DNA of 64,000 bases, taken from assembly GCF_900444945.1 (NCBI RefSeq), contig NZ_UFRM01000001.1, forward strand, positions 940,501 to 1,004,500, written 5' to 3'. The notes beneath the pieces are model-generated. The model was not told where the DNA came from. It was given only the letters and a program-made list of their open reading frames with translations, and searched no databases. The position numbers were made by a program, and so were the translations under genes. Below, piece by piece: positions 1-9,688 of this stretch. Numbering within the stretch: position 1 is the stretch's first letter; each line of letters begins with the position of its first letter. This DNA is from Actinobacillus lignieresii. Its GTDB lineage: Bacteria > Pseudomonadota > Gammaproteobacteria > Enterobacterales > Pasteurellaceae.

Positions 1-2
1 TC

Positions 3-1109
3 GGTATCGGTTACGGTACGGAAAGCGGTATCAGCTACCAAGCGGGTATCAAACAAGACAACTTCTTGGGGATGGGTTCGACCGTCAGCTTAAGCGGTAC
101 GCGTAATGACTACGGCACAAGCGTAAACTTAGGTTACACCGAACCGTACTTCACTAAAGACGGCGTAAGTTTAGGCGGTAACGTTTTCTACGAAGATTAC
201 GATAACTCGAACAGCGACACCTCTGCGGCTTATAAACGTCAAACTTACGGTATTAACGGTACGCTAGGCTTCCCGGTAAATGAAAGCAACTCATATTACC
301 TAGGCTTAGGTTATACGCACGATAAGTTAAAAAATGTCAAACGAGAATTTACTCGTGAAAAATACGTGAAATCGATGAACTTCCCAATTATTGACGGCAG
401 TAATCGTTATGAGCGTATTAAAGCGGACGATTTTGATTTCTCATTCGGCTGGAACTACAATAGCTTAAACCGCGGGTATTTTCCAACCGAAGGTACTACC
501 GCAAATATCGGCGGTAAAGTGACGATTCCGGGTTCCGATAATAAATATTATCGCTTAAATGCCGATTTTAGAAATTATTATCCGCTTAATCGTGAACACA
601 AATGGGTTATTTCAACTAAAGCCGGTTTAGCTTATACCAAAGGTTTCGGCGGTAAAGAAGTGCCGTTCTATCAACTTTATTCGGCGGGCGGTATCGGCAC
701 ATTGCGCGGTTTCGCATACGGTGCGATTGGTCCTAAAGCAATTTATTACTCTACGCAGAGTAATAAATTCACGAATGCAAGCGATGATGTCGTCGGCGGT
801 AATGCAATGGCAAATGCAAGTTTGGAATTAATCACCCCGACACCGTTTGTCAGTGATAAATATCAGCACAACGTACGTACGTCATTATTTGTAGATGCGG
901 CAAGCGTATGGAATACGAAATGGAAAAAATCCGTATATCCGACATTACCGGATTATAAAGATTACAAACGTGTACGCGCTTCCGCCGGTATTGCGTTCCA
1001 ATGGCAATCCCCGATCGGTCCTTTAGCGTTCTCTTATGCTAAACCGATTAAAAAATATGCGGGCGATGAAATCGAGCAATTCCAATTTAGTATCGGTAGC
1101 TCGTTCTAA
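3..1109 (+). CDS. bamA: Outer-membrane protein assembly factor BamA, C-terminal part
   Basis: The 5' end is cut off by the window; the open frame runs in from base 3, leaving about 368 residues. What remains is the 16-strand beta-barrel (Omp85/bacterial surface antigen family) that inserts outer-membrane proteins. It shows alternating aromatic and glycine strands, the conserved barrel-interior segment GGIGTLRGF (about residues 231-239 of the fragment), and a terminal strand ending in phenylalanine (FSIGSSF), the usual BAM recognition signature. The POTRA domains lie outside the window. The next gene is skp, as in most gammaproteobacteria, which supports the call. Confidence 0.96.
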   Translation, partial: GIGYGTESGISYQAGIKQDNFLGMGSTVSLSGTRNDYGTSVNLGYTEPYFTKDGVSLGGNVFYEDYDNSNSDTSAAYKRQTYGINGTLGFPVNESNSYYLGLGYTHDKLKNVKREFTREKYVKSMNFPIIDGSNRYERIKADDFDFSFGWNYNSLNRGYFPTEGTTANIGGKVTIPGSDNKYYRLNADFRNYYPLNREHKWVISTKAGLAYTKGFGGKEVPFYQLYSAGGIGTLRGFAYGAIGPKAIYYSTQSNKFTNASDDVVGGNAMANASLELITPTPFVSDKYQHNVRTSLFVDAASVWNTKWKKSVYPTLPDYKDYKRVRASAGIAFQWQSPIGPLAFSYAKPIKKYAGDEIEQFQFSIGSSF

Positions 1110-1118
1110 TCGATTAAC

Positions 1119-1172
1119 AAGCGGTTAGATTTTGTCTATTTTTTGCAAAATTTTTGATAAATCCGACCGCTT
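1119..1172. terminator. Imperfect uptake-signal hairpin between bamA and skp
   Basis: AAGCGGTTAGATTT (1119-1132) faces AAATCCGACCGCTT near 1159-1172 across a T-rich loop. The left arm is part of an ACAAGCGGT uptake signal. The stem has two mismatches and a poor U-tract, so partial termination is the most I would infer. Confidence 0.45.
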
Positions 1173-1224
1173 ATTTTCGTGCTACTCAGTACCGAATTAA
1201 TTAAAAGAAATAAAGGATATCTAA

Positions 1225-2031
1225 ATGAAAAAATTATTTAAAGCAGCAACAGTAACCGCAGCATTAGCAACCGCAGGCTTGGCTCAAGCAAGCGATACCA
1301 TCGGTTTCGTAGATCCGAACTATTTACTGCAAAATCACCCTGTTGCCATTGATGCGGCACAGAAATTTGAAAAATTTATGAAAGAAGGCCAAAGTAAATT
1401 CGCCGACGAAGATAAAAAATTAGCGGAAGAAAATAAAGCCTTAACCGCAGAACGAAATAAACTTGAAAGCGATGCGAAAAAATTACAAGAAGAACAAACA
1501 AAAGTAGAAGCATCACTTAAGAAAAAATCCGCCGCATTAGAAAAAGATGCGCCGCGTTTACGCTCTAAAGAAATTCAAGCGCGTCAAAACGCAATCGAAG
1601 CGGAATATAAAGCGTTCCAAAACAAAGTTTCGGCAATCCAAAAACGTGAAGCCGACTTTGGTAAAAAAGCCGAAGCCTTCCAGAAAAAAGCGGACGCTTT
1701 CCAAGAAAAATTAAATAAAGCGCAACAAGAAGCCGGCGGTATGGATCCTCAAGCGGTACAAAAACAAGTGGTTGAGGAAATTAACGCAACAGTGAAAGAA
1801 GTGGCTAAATCAAAAGGTTATACTTTAGTATTACCACCGTCCGTTGCACTGTATGCGGAAGATGAAACCAAAGATATTACCGAAAAAGTGTTGGAAGCGT
1901 TAAAAGCGAAACACCCTGAAATTAAAATCGAACAACCGGTTGCAAATCCGGAGGTAAAAGCGGAAGAAGCTAAACCGGCAACCGACTCACCTCAAGCAGA
2001 AACAACCAAACCAGAAGAAGCGAAAAAATAA
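1225..2031 (+). CDS. skp: Periplasmic chaperone Skp/OmpH, long form
   Basis: Skp is a trimeric periplasmic chaperone that holds unfolded outer-membrane proteins for delivery to BAM. The protein has a signal peptide ([10 protein letters not shown]... cut after AQA, about residue 22), then an [10 protein letters not shown] strand typical of OmpH. A very long Lys/Glu/Gln-rich coiled coil follows (about residues 45-170), then a closing segment ([15 protein letters not shown]). At 268 residues it is much longer than the roughly 160-residue E. coli protein. The extra length is in the coiled coil and in an acidic, Pro/Ala/Glu-rich tail after about residue 235. The stop codon overlaps the lpxD start by one base (TAATG), so the two are translationally coupled. 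Confidence 0.9.
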   Translation: MKKLFKAATVTAALATAGLAQASDTIGFVDPNYLLQNHPVAIDAAQKFEKFMKEGQSKFADEDKKLAEENKALTAERNKLESDAKKLQEEQTKVEASLKKKSAALEKDAPRLRSKEIQARQNAIEAEYKAFQNKVSAIQKREADFGKKAEAFQKKADAFQEKLNKAQQEAGGMDPQAVQKQVVEEINATVKEVAKSKGYTLVLPPSVALYAEDETKDITEKVLEALKAKHPEIKIEQPVANPEVKAEEAKPATDSPQAETTKPEEAKK

Positions 2032-3056
2032 TGGCTAATTTCCGTTTAATTGAACTTGCGGAGCAAATCGGCGGTACTCTAAGGGGTAACGCCGATTTGG
2101 CTATTTCTAGCATTGCCGCATTAGATAAAGCAAATTCGTCACAAATTACTTTTATTTCTAACGCAAAATATCGCCCTCAATTAGCACAATCTCAAGCCGG
2201 TGCGATTATTGTCAGCGAAGCGGATATCGAGTTTTGTGCGGAATCACAAAATCTTATTATCGTAAAGAATCCGTATGTCGCTTACGCATTATTGGCACAG
2301 TATATGGATTCGACGCCTAAAGCCGCTAACAGTATTTCACCTCACGCCGTTATTTCTTCGGAAGCAATTTTAGGCAATAATGTTTTCGTCGGTGCGAATG
2401 CGATGATTGAAAGCGGTGTAGAATTGGGAGATGACGTTATCATCGGTGCCGGATGTTTTATCGGTAAAAATACTAAAATCGGCGCACGTACTCAATTGTG
2501 GGCAAACGTATCGGTTTACCATAACGTCCGAATCGGTTCGGATTGTTTAATCCAATCCTCTGCGGTAATCGGCAGTGACGGCTTCGGTTATGCCAATGAT
2601 AAAGGTCAATGGATTAAAATTCCGCAAACGGGCGGCGTGATTATCGGTAATCGTGTGGAAATCGGCGCTTGTACTTGTATTGACCGCGGTGCTTTGGATC
2701 CGACCGTTATCGAAGACAATGTAATTATCGACAATCTTTGTCAAATTGCGCATAATGTTCATATTGGTTTCGGTACGGCCGTTGCCGGTGGAGTAATTAT
2801 GGCGGGTAGCCTGAAAGTAGGCAGATTCTGTCAAATCGGCGGTGCAAGCGTATTAAACGGTCATATGGAAATTTGTGACGGAGCCGTCATTACCGGTATG
2901 AGTATGGTGATGAAACCGATTACCGAAAAAGGAATCTACTCGTCTGGTATCCCTGCTCAAACCAATAAAGAATGGCGTAAAACCGCTGCGCTAACAATGA
3001 ATATCGATGAGATGAACAAACGTTTAAAAGCGATTGAAAAACGTTTAGCTGAATAA
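2031..3056 (+). CDS. lpxD: UDP-3-O-acylglucosamine N-acyltransferase LpxD
   Basis: LpxD catalyses the third step of lipid A synthesis, adding the N-linked hydroxyacyl chain to UDP-3-O-acyl-glucosamine from acyl-ACP in the cytoplasm. The 341 residues fit the family. An N-terminal uridine-binding domain (about 1-100, with the ITFISNAKY motif) precedes a left-handed beta-helix of hexapeptide repeats (about 105-320, e.g. [21 protein letters not shown]). The [13 protein letters not shown] stretch carries the conserved catalytic-region histidines. It begins one base inside the end of skp. Confidence 0.96.
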   Translation: MANFRLIELAEQIGGTLRGNADLAISSIAALDKANSSQITFISNAKYRPQLAQSQAGAIIVSEADIEFCAESQNLIIVKNPYVAYALLAQYMDSTPKAANSISPHAVISSEAILGNNVFVGANAMIESGVELGDDVIIGAGCFIGKNTKIGARTQLWANVSVYHNVRIGSDCLIQSSAVIGSDGFGYANDKGQWIKIPQTGGVIIGNRVEIGACTCIDRGALDPTVIEDNVIIDNLCQIAHNVHIGFGTAVAGGVIMAGSLKVGRFCQIGGASVLNGHMEICDGAVITGMSMVMKPITEKGIYSSGIPAQTNKEWRKTAALTMNIDEMNKRLKAIEKRLAE

Positions 3057-3068
3057 GCATTTTTTATG

Positions 3069-3093
3069 GGCTTACCGCTGTAAGCCTTATTTT
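3069..3093 (+). terminator. Weak hairpin between lpxD and fabZ
   Basis: GGCTTAC (3069-3075), loop CGCT, then GTAAGCC (3080-3086) followed by TTATTTT. The 7-bp stem and interrupted T-run suggest a leaky terminator or RNA-processing site that could lower fabZ-lpxA expression relative to lpxD. Confidence 0.45.
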
Positions 3094-3124
3094 AGTTTAT
3101 ACATTTTATTATGAGGCCGAATTA

Positions 3125-3589
3125 ATGACTATTGAAGTACAAGAAAATAGAGAACCTAAAATTATTGAAGTAACGGAAATTATGAAAATGTTACCTCATC
3201 GCTATCCTTTCTTACTTGTAGATCGTGTTATTGATTTTGAAGAAGGCAAATGGCTGAAAGCAATTAAAAACGTGACCGTAAACGAACCTTGTTTTACCGG
3301 TCACTTCCCTGAAAGTCCGATTTTCCCGGGCGTGCTTATTTTAGAAGCGATGGCGCAAGCAACCGGCGTATTAGCGGTCGCGACACACGGAAAAATGGCG
3401 CAAGACGAATTATATTATTTTGCGGCTATTGATAATGCTCGCTTTAAGCGTCCGGTCGTGCCGGGTGACCAACTTACATTCGAAGTTGAATTTTTAAAAG
3501 AAATGCGTGGTATCACTAAATTTACCGGAAAAGCTTTTGTTGATGGAAAACTAGTGTGCGAAGCCGATTTAATGTGTGCACGTAAATAA
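3125..3589 (+). CDS. fabZ: (3R)-hydroxyacyl-ACP dehydratase FabZ
   Basis: FabZ dehydrates 3-hydroxyacyl-ACP during fatty-acid elongation and competes with LpxA/LpxD for hydroxymyristoyl-ACP. The 154-residue hot-dog fold has the catalytic histidine in [12 protein letters not shown] (His about 26 in LPHR) and the catalytic glutamate in [20 protein letters not shown] (Glu in LEAMAQ). Its place between lpxD and lpxA is the standard order and couples phospholipid and lipid A synthesis. Confidence 0.97.
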   Translation: MTIEVQENREPKIIEVTEIMKMLPHRYPFLLVDRVIDFEEGKWLKAIKNVTVNEPCFTGHFPESPIFPGVLILEAMAQATGVLAVATHGKMAQDELYYFAAIDNARFKRPVVPGDQLTFEVEFLKEMRGITKFTGKAFVDGKLVCEADLMCARK

Positions 3590-3616
3590 TTAAACTCCAA
3601 CCTCACGGGAGAAACT

Positions 3617-4411
3617 ATGCGATTAATTGATTCAACTGCAAAAATCAGTCCTTTAGCCGTCGTTGAAGAAGGAGCGCAAATTGGCGCTCACGTCGAAATC
3701 GGCCCGTTTTCCGTTATCGGCAAAAATGTAAAAATCGGTGCAAAAACAATTATTCACTCTCATGTTGTGATTAACGGTCATACCGAAATCGGCGAACAAA
3801 ATCAAATTTTCCAATTCGCCAGTATCGGGGAAATTAACCAAGATTTAAAATATCAAGGCGAACCGACTAAAGTGATTATCGGCAATCGTAACCGTATTCG
3901 CGAAAGCGTTACCATCCACCGCGGAACCGTGCAAGGCGGCGGTGTTACGCGTATCGGTAATGATAACCTGTTTATGATCAATACTCATATTGCGCACGAC
4001 TGCTCTATCGGTAATCGTTGTATTATTGCCAATAACGGTACTTTAGCCGGTCATGTTACGTTAGACGATTTCGTTATCGTAGGCGGAATGTCGGCGATCC
4101 ACCAATTCGTCGTTATCGGTTCACACGTAATGTTAGGCGGCGGTTCAATGGTTAGCCAAGACGTACCGCCATACGTAATGGCACAAGGAAACCATGCTCA
4201 ACCGTTCGGGGTGAATTTGGAAGGTTTAAAACGTCGCGGCTTTGATAAGCCGGCGATGCACGCCATTCGTAATGCGTATAAATTAATTTATCGTAGCGGT
4301 AAGACAATTGAAGAAGCAATTCCGGAAATCGAACAATTTGCAGTAAACGAACCTGCCGTTCAGCTATTCCTAGATTTCTTTAAACGCTCGACTCGCGGTA
4401 TTATTCGCTAA
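3617..4411 (+). CDS. lpxA: UDP-N-acetylglucosamine acyltransferase LpxA
   Basis: LpxA performs the first, reversible step of lipid A synthesis, acylating the 3-OH of UDP-GlcNAc. The 264 residues comprise a beta-helix of hexapeptide repeats (about 1-190) followed by an alpha-helical C-terminus. The catalytic histidine sits in the [11 protein letters not shown] motif, and the [13 protein letters not shown] stretch is typical. A good ribosome-binding site (GGGAG) lies 8-9 bases upstream. The next gene, dxr, faces the other way, so lpxB is not linked here, unlike in E. coli. Confidence 0.97.
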   Translation: MRLIDSTAKISPLAVVEEGAQIGAHVEIGPFSVIGKNVKIGAKTIIHSHVVINGHTEIGEQNQIFQFASIGEINQDLKYQGEPTKVIIGNRNRIRESVTIHRGTVQGGGVTRIGNDNLFMINTHIAHDCSIGNRCIIANNGTLAGHVTLDDFVIVGGMSAIHQFVVIGSHVMLGGGSMVSQDVPPYVMAQGNHAQPFGVNLEGLKRRGFDKPAMHAIRNAYKLIYRSGKTIEEAIPEIEQFAVNEPAVQLFLDFFKRSTRGIIR

Positions 4412-4423
4412 TCGGCCGAATAG

Positions 4424-4472
4424 ACAAGCGGTGTAATTTGCAAAGTTTTTAACAAATTACACCGCTTTTTTT
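4424..4472. terminator. Perfect uptake-signal terminator between lpxA and dxr
   Basis: AAGCGGTGTAATTTG (4426-4440) pairs perfectly over 15 bp with CAAATTACACCGCTT (4453-4467), followed by a T-run. The left arm begins ACAAGCGGT. It lies between convergent lpxA and dxr and serves lpxA directly; the last T touches the dxr stop codon. Confidence 0.88.
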
Positions 4473-5661
4473 ATAAATTAATGACCGCTTGTTCCGCCAA
4501 TTCTCGTGCCAATTTATCTATATGTAACACATCGGCGATTTCTTTCACTTGAACCGGTGCAATATTTTCCACCACTGTTCTATTCACGTTCACAATATCA
4601 ATAAAACGAATACGCTCGTTTAAGAAAGCCTCAACCGCCACTTCATTTGCCGCATTCATTGCAGTTGTCGCATACTGACCTTCCGAAAACGCATCAATTG
4701 CTAATTTTAAATTCGGATAGCGAGCAAAGTCCGGTTCGATAAAGGTTAATTCTTTCAATTTAAAGAAATCTAACGGAGCCACGCCGGCATTAATGCGCTT
4801 CGGATACGCCATCGTATGTGCAATCGGCGTACACATATCCGGATTACCCATTTGAGCAATAACGGAACCGTCAATATAACGTACCATCGAATGAATAATC
4901 GATTGCGGATGAATAATAATTTCCATCTCCTCTGCCGACGCATTGAATAACCAACGGGCTTCAATATATTCCAAGCCTTTATTCATCATCGTGGCACTAT
5001 CGACCGAGATTTTCTTACCCATAGACCAATTCGGGTGAGCAACCGCTTGTGCCGGTGTAATCGCTGCAAATTCGTCTAACGGTTTCACACGGAAAGGACC
5101 GCCAGAACCGGTTAAAATAATTTTACTCACGCCTAACTCGGCAAGCGGGCAAAAACCGACTTTTTGTTGTGCTTCCGGCGGTAGGGATTGGAAAATCGCA
5201 TTATGTTCACTATCAACCGGTAATAACTGCGCGCCGGATTTTCTCGCCTCATCAATAAAGATTTGCCCGCAAGTGACTAATGATTCTTTATTTGCCAATA
5301 AAACTTTTTTACCAGCTTTAACCGCTGAAAGCGTTGGTAACAGGCCTGCCGCCCCAACAATCGCCGCCATCACTATATCCACTTCGGGGTGAGCGCTCAA
5401 TTCACAAATCGCTTTTTGACCGCTTAATACTTCGGTTTTTACATTCAATTGTCTAAGCTGTTCCACCAATGCTTTTGCGGCGTTCTCATCATCTAATGCG
5501 GCAAATTTCGGTTGAAACAATAAGCATTGCGTCGTCATCAATTCAACGTTTTTACCGCCGACCAAACCGAATACTTCGTATTCGGTTTTGTTCTGTTCCA
5601 CCACCGATAAGGTACTTTTACCGATTGAACCGGTTGAACCTAAAATGACTAATTTTTTCAT
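4471..5661 (-). CDS. dxr: 1-deoxy-D-xylulose 5-phosphate reductoisomerase
   Basis: Dxr (IspC) converts DXP to MEP with NADPH, the committed step of non-mevalonate isoprenoid synthesis. The Rossmann motif [12 protein letters not shown] is at the N-terminus; SEHNAIFQ (metal and substrate site) and the GSGGPFR and ATMMNKGLE motifs follow. I chose the ATG at 5661 rather than 5667 because the AGGA Shine-Dalgarno abuts the upstream ATG but is correctly spaced from the second, and because E. coli Dxr begins similarly ([14 protein letters not shown]). That gives 396 residues. A uptake-signal pair separates it from relA upstream. Confidence 0.95.
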   Translation of the reverse strand: MKKLVILGSTGSIGKSTLSVVEQNKTEYEVFGLVGGKNVELMTTQCLLFQPKFAALDDENAAKALVEQLRQLNVKTEVLSGQKAICELSAHPEVDIVMAAIVGAAGLLPTLSAVKAGKKVLLANKESLVTCGQIFIDEARKSGAQLLPVDSEHNAIFQSLPPEAQQKVGFCPLAELGVSKIILTGSGGPFRVKPLDEFAAITPAQAVAHPNWSMGKKISVDSATMMNKGLEYIEARWLFNASAEEMEIIIHPQSIIHSMVRYIDGSVIAQMGNPDMCTPIAHTMAYPKRINAGVAPLDFFKLKELTFIEPDFARYPNLKLAIDAFSEGQYATTAMNAANEVAVEAFLNERIRFIDIVNVNRTVVENIAPVQVKEIADVLHIDKLARELAEQAVINL

Positions 5662-5685
5662 ATCCATTCCTAATCACTCAAAAAA

Positions 5686-5731
5686 ACAAGCGGTCTTTTT
5701 TGTGATTTTTTTTACAAATTCGACCGCTTGT
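5686..5731. repeat. Inverted pair of complete DNA uptake signals (dxr-relA)
   Basis: ACAAGCGGTC (5686-5695) and its exact complement GACCGCTTGT (5722-5731) flank a T-rich 26-base loop with a run of eight T. The pair lies four bases after the relA stop. It could form a terminator as well as act as two uptake sites for competence. Confidence 0.8.
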
Positions 5732-5734
5732 CAC

Positions 5735-7942
5735 TTAATTTGATAAACGTTTCGCTTCAATAACATCGTCCAGCTGCGCAATACGCGCTAAGAGCTTGCC
5801 GAGCATTTCGATATTATTAAGTTCAATGCTCATATCCATAATCGCCAAACTGCGTTTCGCATCAATACGGCTCGATACGCTTAATACATTCACTTTTTCA
5901 TTCGCCATCACCGCACTCACATCACGTAATAAACCGTTGCGGTCATTGGCGGTCACTCGAATCGCCAAACTAAAGCCGTTTGCATAATGCGTTCCCCATT
6001 GTGCATTTACTACCCTCTCCGGATTCGCACTGCGTAGGTCAAACAACTGTTCGCAATCGGCTCGATGAATCGAAATCCCACGCCCTTGGGTAATATAACC
6101 GACAATCTCGTCACCCGGAATCGGCTGACAGCAACGTGCGATGGTATGCATCAAATTACCGACACCGTCAATGATGATCTGTCCGTTTTTGCCCTTATGT
6201 TGTTGATTATTTGCGTTTTTATTAACTTGTTTTAATACCGCTTCGTCTTCTTGTTCTGCGGTCGGTTTAATTAATTTACTTTGTAAATAATGGCTTAATT
6301 GATTTAAACGAATATCGCCGCCGCCGATACCGGCATACAAATCATCGAATTGTTTTAAGTTATAACGAGGCAGTGCATACTGCTCAATTTGTTTATAAGT
6401 AAAGCCGAAACGAGCCATCTCCGCTTCCAACGCTTCCTTACCGAGCGGAATATTTTTTTCTCGATCCAGCTTTTTAAACCAAGCGATAATTTTTGCTCGT
6501 GCTTTAGACGTATTGACAAAGCCGGCATTCGGATTTAACCAATCTCGACTCGGATTCGGATTTTTCTGGGTAATAATTTCGACTTGATCACCCATTTGCA
6601 ATAAATAAGTAAACGGCACGATACGTCCGGCGACTTTTGCGCCGATACAACGATGACCCACCTCGCTATGAATCGCATAAGCAAAATCAAGCGGTGTTGC
6701 ATTTTTAGGCAAATCAATCACCTCGCCCTTCGGCGTAAAGACATAAACACGATCATCAAACACTTGAGAGCGCATTTCCGCCGCCATAACCTCGCCAGAA
6801 TCGGCAATATCGTTTTGCCACGCTAATAATTTACGTAACCATACGATCTTTTCTTCATAACCGGAACGACCGGCGGTTGCGCCCTCTTTATATTTCCAAT
6901 GCGCTGCGACACCTAATTCCGCATTTTCGTGCATCGCTCGAGTACGAATTTGTACCTCTATGGTGCGTTCACCCTCGCCCAAGACAACGGTATGAATGGA
7001 TTGATAACCGTTCGGTTTAGGATTAGCTATATAGTCGTCAAAATGTTCAGGTAAATGTTTATATTGGGTATGAATAATCCCTAATGCAGTATAACAATCT
7101 TCCAAATTCGGTACGATAACACGCACCGCTCGAATATCGAACAATTGTTCAAAACGCAGATTTTTCTTCTGCATTTTTTTCCAAATACTGTAGATATGTT
7201 TCGGGCGACCGTAAACTTCCAAATCGCCGATTTGTTCGCTTAGACAAGCGGTCAAATCCGCCACGAATTTTGCGATATAACTCTCGCGTTCCAAACGGCG
7301 TTCGCCGAGTTGCAAGGCGATTACTCGGTAACATTGCGGATGTAACGCTCGGAAGCAATAATCCTCCAGTTCCCATTTCAGCTGTCCGATGCCTAAACGG
7401 TTAGCGAGTGGTGCATAAATATGCGAGCATTCTTTTGCCGCCAATACAAGATCTTCTTCGGTATGACGATATTTTCCTCGCAAATAGACGATACGTTCCG
7501 CCAGCTTAATAACCACACAACGGAAATCATCTACCATCGCTAACAGCATACGACGAATATTATCGATTTGCAGATCGGACACACTGTTCGCACTCAGTTG
7601 GCGAATATTGTCCATTTCAATCACGCCTTTCACCAAGTTTTTAACCTGATTACTGAAATCTTCTTTGACTTGGGCGAGATCGATAATGTGATTTTTTACG
7701 AGAGGGAAAAGTAAGGCGGCGACAAGCGAGTCATCATCCATATTCAGCCCGTGTAAAATTTCCACCATTTCAATCCCATCCCACATAAGGTGATAAGTAT
7801 CGGTATCCAATTTTTCATGGGCGTAACGCCACGCGATTTGTAACTCTTCAAAGGTTATCGGCGACATTTGCAAAGCGGCACTCCAACTCGCTAACTCAAA
7901 AGTACTCGGATCAAGCTCGTGTGAGCGACGAATTGCTACCAT
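5735..7942 (-). CDS. relA: (p)ppGpp synthetase RelA
   Basis: RelA makes (p)ppGpp on stalled ribosomes carrying uncharged tRNA. The 735-residue protein has the long RelA/SpoT layout. An N-terminal pseudo-hydrolase domain reads AALLFPLVKNHI where SpoT has the catalytic His-Asp pair, so it should be hydrolase-dead. A synthetase domain (YQSIHTVV), a TGS domain (VYVFTPKGEVIDLP), a zinc-finger-like region (CCQPIPGDEIVGY) and a C-terminal ACT domain follow. A strong GGAGG Shine-Dalgarno precedes the ATG. One uptake signal (near 7246-7255) lies inside the coding region. It is divergent from hemA. Confidence 0.95.
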   Translation of the reverse strand: MVAIRRSHELDPSTFELASWSAALQMSPITFEELQIAWRYAHEKLDTDTYHLMWDGIEMVEILHGLNMDDDSLVAALLFPLVKNHIIDLAQVKEDFSNQVKNLVKGVIEMDNIRQLSANSVSDLQIDNIRRMLLAMVDDFRCVVIKLAERIVYLRGKYRHTEEDLVLAAKECSHIYAPLANRLGIGQLKWELEDYCFRALHPQCYRVIALQLGERRLERESYIAKFVADLTACLSEQIGDLEVYGRPKHIYSIWKKMQKKNLRFEQLFDIRAVRVIVPNLEDCYTALGIIHTQYKHLPEHFDDYIANPKPNGYQSIHTVVLGEGERTIEVQIRTRAMHENAELGVAAHWKYKEGATAGRSGYEEKIVWLRKLLAWQNDIADSGEVMAAEMRSQVFDDRVYVFTPKGEVIDLPKNATPLDFAYAIHSEVGHRCIGAKVAGRIVPFTYLLQMGDQVEIITQKNPNPSRDWLNPNAGFVNTSKARAKIIAWFKKLDREKNIPLGKEALEAEMARFGFTYKQIEQYALPRYNLKQFDDLYAGIGGGDIRLNQLSHYLQSKLIKPTAEQEDEAVLKQVNKNANNQQHKGKNGQIIIDGVGNLMHTIARCCQPIPGDEIVGYITQGRGISIHRADCEQLFDLRSANPERVVNAQWGTHYANGFSLAIRVTANDRNGLLRDVSAVMANEKVNVLSVSSRIDAKRSLAIMDMSIELNNIEMLGKLLARIAQLDDVIEAKRLSN

Positions 7943-8106
7943 AATTCCTCCTTTGCAAAATATTGTGAATATTTAACCGCTTGTCAGTCGAAAAGATGAA
8001 TAGCATTATACTGGTATTTTTATAAAATGCTTGCTTATTTAGTCACTTTTCTTTTCTAAAGAGAAACGGGAATATACCTTCCGATACCTTATTTGAGGTA
8101 TATCCG

Positions 8107-8135
8107 TTGTGATAAATCAAACCAATCTCTACAAT
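8107..8135 (+). promoter_or_regulatory. Candidate sigma-70 promoter for the hemA leader/small RNA
   Basis: TTGTGA (8107-8112), a 17-base spacer and TACAAT (8130-8135). The -10 matches 5 of 6 and the -35 matches 4 of 6. Initiation near 8142 would give a short transcript of about 58 bases containing the second hairpin and the terminator. The same bases also form TTGTG-N4-ATCAA, a poor FNR-like palindrome. Confidence 0.45.
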
Positions 8136-8178
8136 TATTTGCGAGAGCCGATTCTATTCGTTAGAATAGGTCGGTTTC

Positions 8179-8199
8179 AACGGCATTTTGCCGTTTTTT
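8179..8199 (+). terminator. Intrinsic terminator 20 bases before hemA
   Basis: AACGGCA (8179-8185), loop TTT, TGCCGTT (8189-8195), followed by a run of six T. The perfect 7-bp stem points toward hemA and ends about 20 bases before its start codon, so hemA transcription from upstream must read through it. Confidence 0.8.
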
Positions 8200-8219
8200 G
8201 TTTTTAGCGTGGGATGTAA

Positions 8220-9530
8220 ATGACGATTTTAGCACTTGGTATTAACCATAAAACGGCTTCGGTAAATTTGCGAAGTAAGGTGGCGTTTGATGATCAAAAA
8301 CGTCAGCTTGCTTTCGAACAAATTCAACGCCGCGCGCTTGCTGAAAGTGTCGTAATTCTTTCAACTTGTAACCGAACGGAACTCTACTTTCATAATGCGG
8401 AAATTACGCCGCGAGAAGAACATGAAGATAACATCGCATGGCGTGAACAATGTTTTGAATGGTTTGCCGAAATTCATCAACTTGAACATAATGAATTACG
8501 CGAATGTATTTATTTCAAACAAAATATGGAAGCCGCTCGTCATTTAATGCGAGTAGCGTGCGGTTTAGATTCGCTTATCTTGGGCGAGCCGCAAATTCTA
8601 GGTCAGGTAAAACAAGCTTATCAATATAGCGAGAATTTTTACCAATCGCAGAACAGCCATATTTCTACTAAATTATCCCGCCTGTTCCAACGTACCTTTT
8701 CGACGGCAAAACGTGTGCGTTCCGAAACGGAAATCGGTTCAAGTGCGGTATCGGTCGCTTATGCCGCTTGCGGTTTGGCACGCCAGATTTTCGATAATTT
8801 CGGTAAATTGCGTTTCTTGTTGGTCGGTGCCGGCGAAACCATCGAATTAGTCGCGCGTTATTTAATTCAGCACGGCGCGAAAAACATTATGATCGCCAAC
8901 CGTACGCCGCAACGTGCGGAAACGTTAGCTGAGCGTTTAAACACGCCGATGCAAATTTTATCATTAAGCGCATTGCAAATCGGTTTAAACCAAGCGGATA
9001 TCGTTATCAGTTCTACCGGCAGTCCGGATATGCTGATTAACAAAGAAATGGTGGAAATCGCACAGAAACAACGCCAGTTTGATCCGATGTTATTGATTGA
9101 TATTGCCGTTCCTCGCGATATTGACGAAAATGCCGGCGAATTGGATGCGGTATATTCTTACAGCGTGGATGATTTACAACATATCATTCAACGTAATATG
9201 GCGCAAAGGGAACAAGCGGCGGAACAAGCGGCACAAATTGTGGATGAAGAATGTAAAGCGTTCTTTGAATGGCTAAAACAACAGCAATCCAGCGATTTGA
9301 TTAAACGTTATCGCCAAGATGCCGAGCAAACTCGTCAAGAGCTATTGGCGAAAGCATTAGTTGCCTTAACCAGCGGACAAGACAGCGAAAAGGTACTTAA
9401 CGAGCTAAGTTATAAACTGACCAACAGCTTATTACACGTGCCGACCCAAGCGTTACAGGCTATGGCGAAAAGCGGAAATTCTCAAGGACTTCAGAGTTTT
9501 TCTAAAGCCTTAAAATTAGAAGAACAATAA
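8220..9530 (+). CDS. hemA: Glutamyl-tRNA reductase
   Basis: HemA reduces glutamyl-tRNA(Glu) to glutamate-1-semialdehyde with NADPH, the first committed step of C5-pathway heme synthesis. The 436 residues show the N-terminal GINHKTA motif and the catalytic cysteine Cys50 in [24 protein letters not shown], the nucleotide-binding [14 protein letters not shown] and a C-terminal dimerisation helix region follow. A GGGA ribosome-binding site lies just upstream of the ATG. The preceding terminator and structured leader suggest that heme synthesis is controlled at transcript level here; that is an inference. Confidence 0.96.
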   Translation: MTILALGINHKTASVNLRSKVAFDDQKRQLAFEQIQRRALAESVVILSTCNRTELYFHNAEITPREEHEDNIAWREQCFEWFAEIHQLEHNELRECIYFKQNMEAARHLMRVACGLDSLILGEPQILGQVKQAYQYSENFYQSQNSHISTKLSRLFQRTFSTAKRVRSETEIGSSAVSVAYAACGLARQIFDNFGKLRFLLVGAGETIELVARYLIQHGAKNIMIANRTPQRAETLAERLNTPMQILSLSALQIGLNQADIVISSTGSPDMLINKEMVEIAQKQRQFDPMLLIDIAVPRDIDENAGELDAVYSYSVDDLQHIIQRNMAQREQAAEQAAQIVDEECKAFFEWLKQQQSSDLIKRYRQDAEQTRQELLAKALVALTSGQDSEKVLNELSYKLTNSLLHVPTQALQAMAKSGNSQGLQSFSKALKLEEQ

Positions 9531-9548
9531 TCCAAAAAAACTCAATAA

Positions 9549-9599
9549 ACAAGCGGTCGATTTTCGGTAAAATTTTGCCGAAAATCGACCGCTTTTTTT
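9549..9599 (+). terminator. Strong uptake-signal terminator after hemA
   Basis: AAGCGGTCGATTTTCGG (9551-9567) pairs perfectly over 17 bp with CCGAAAATCGACCGCTT (9578-9594) and is followed by a T-run. The left arm contains the full uptake signal ACAAGCGGTC (9549-9558). Confidence 0.9.
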
Positions 9600-9688
9600 G
9601 ATCCTTTTTCCGTTCTCAACGCTTTTAGTATATAATATGGCAATTTTGCGACTCGCAAAGACAGAATTTTTAGAAGGACAGAATAAGA

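Larger units (their letters stand above)
8065..8199 (+). ncRNA. Structured RNA leader or small RNA upstream of hemA
   Basis: Three stacked secondary structures occupy the space before hemA. The first is a 12-bp stem (AACGG plus ATATACC at 8065-8078, against GGTATAT plus CCGTT at 8097-8108) with a GA bulge. An alternative ATACCT/AGGTAT hairpin (8084-8101) uses the same 3' arm. The second is CCGA..CTATTC (8148-8159) against GAATAG..TCGG (8164-8174) with a GTTA loop. The third is an intrinsic terminator. The layout fits either a 5' attenuation leader for hemA or a separate small RNA. I do not recognise a known RNA family. Confidence 0.5.

Noticed and set aside
8027..8059. Ten-codon frame MLAYLVTFLF before hemA, possible leader peptide
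   Set aside because: No Shine-Dalgarno, no enrichment in one amino acid, and it lies upstream of the likely promoter of the structured RNA.
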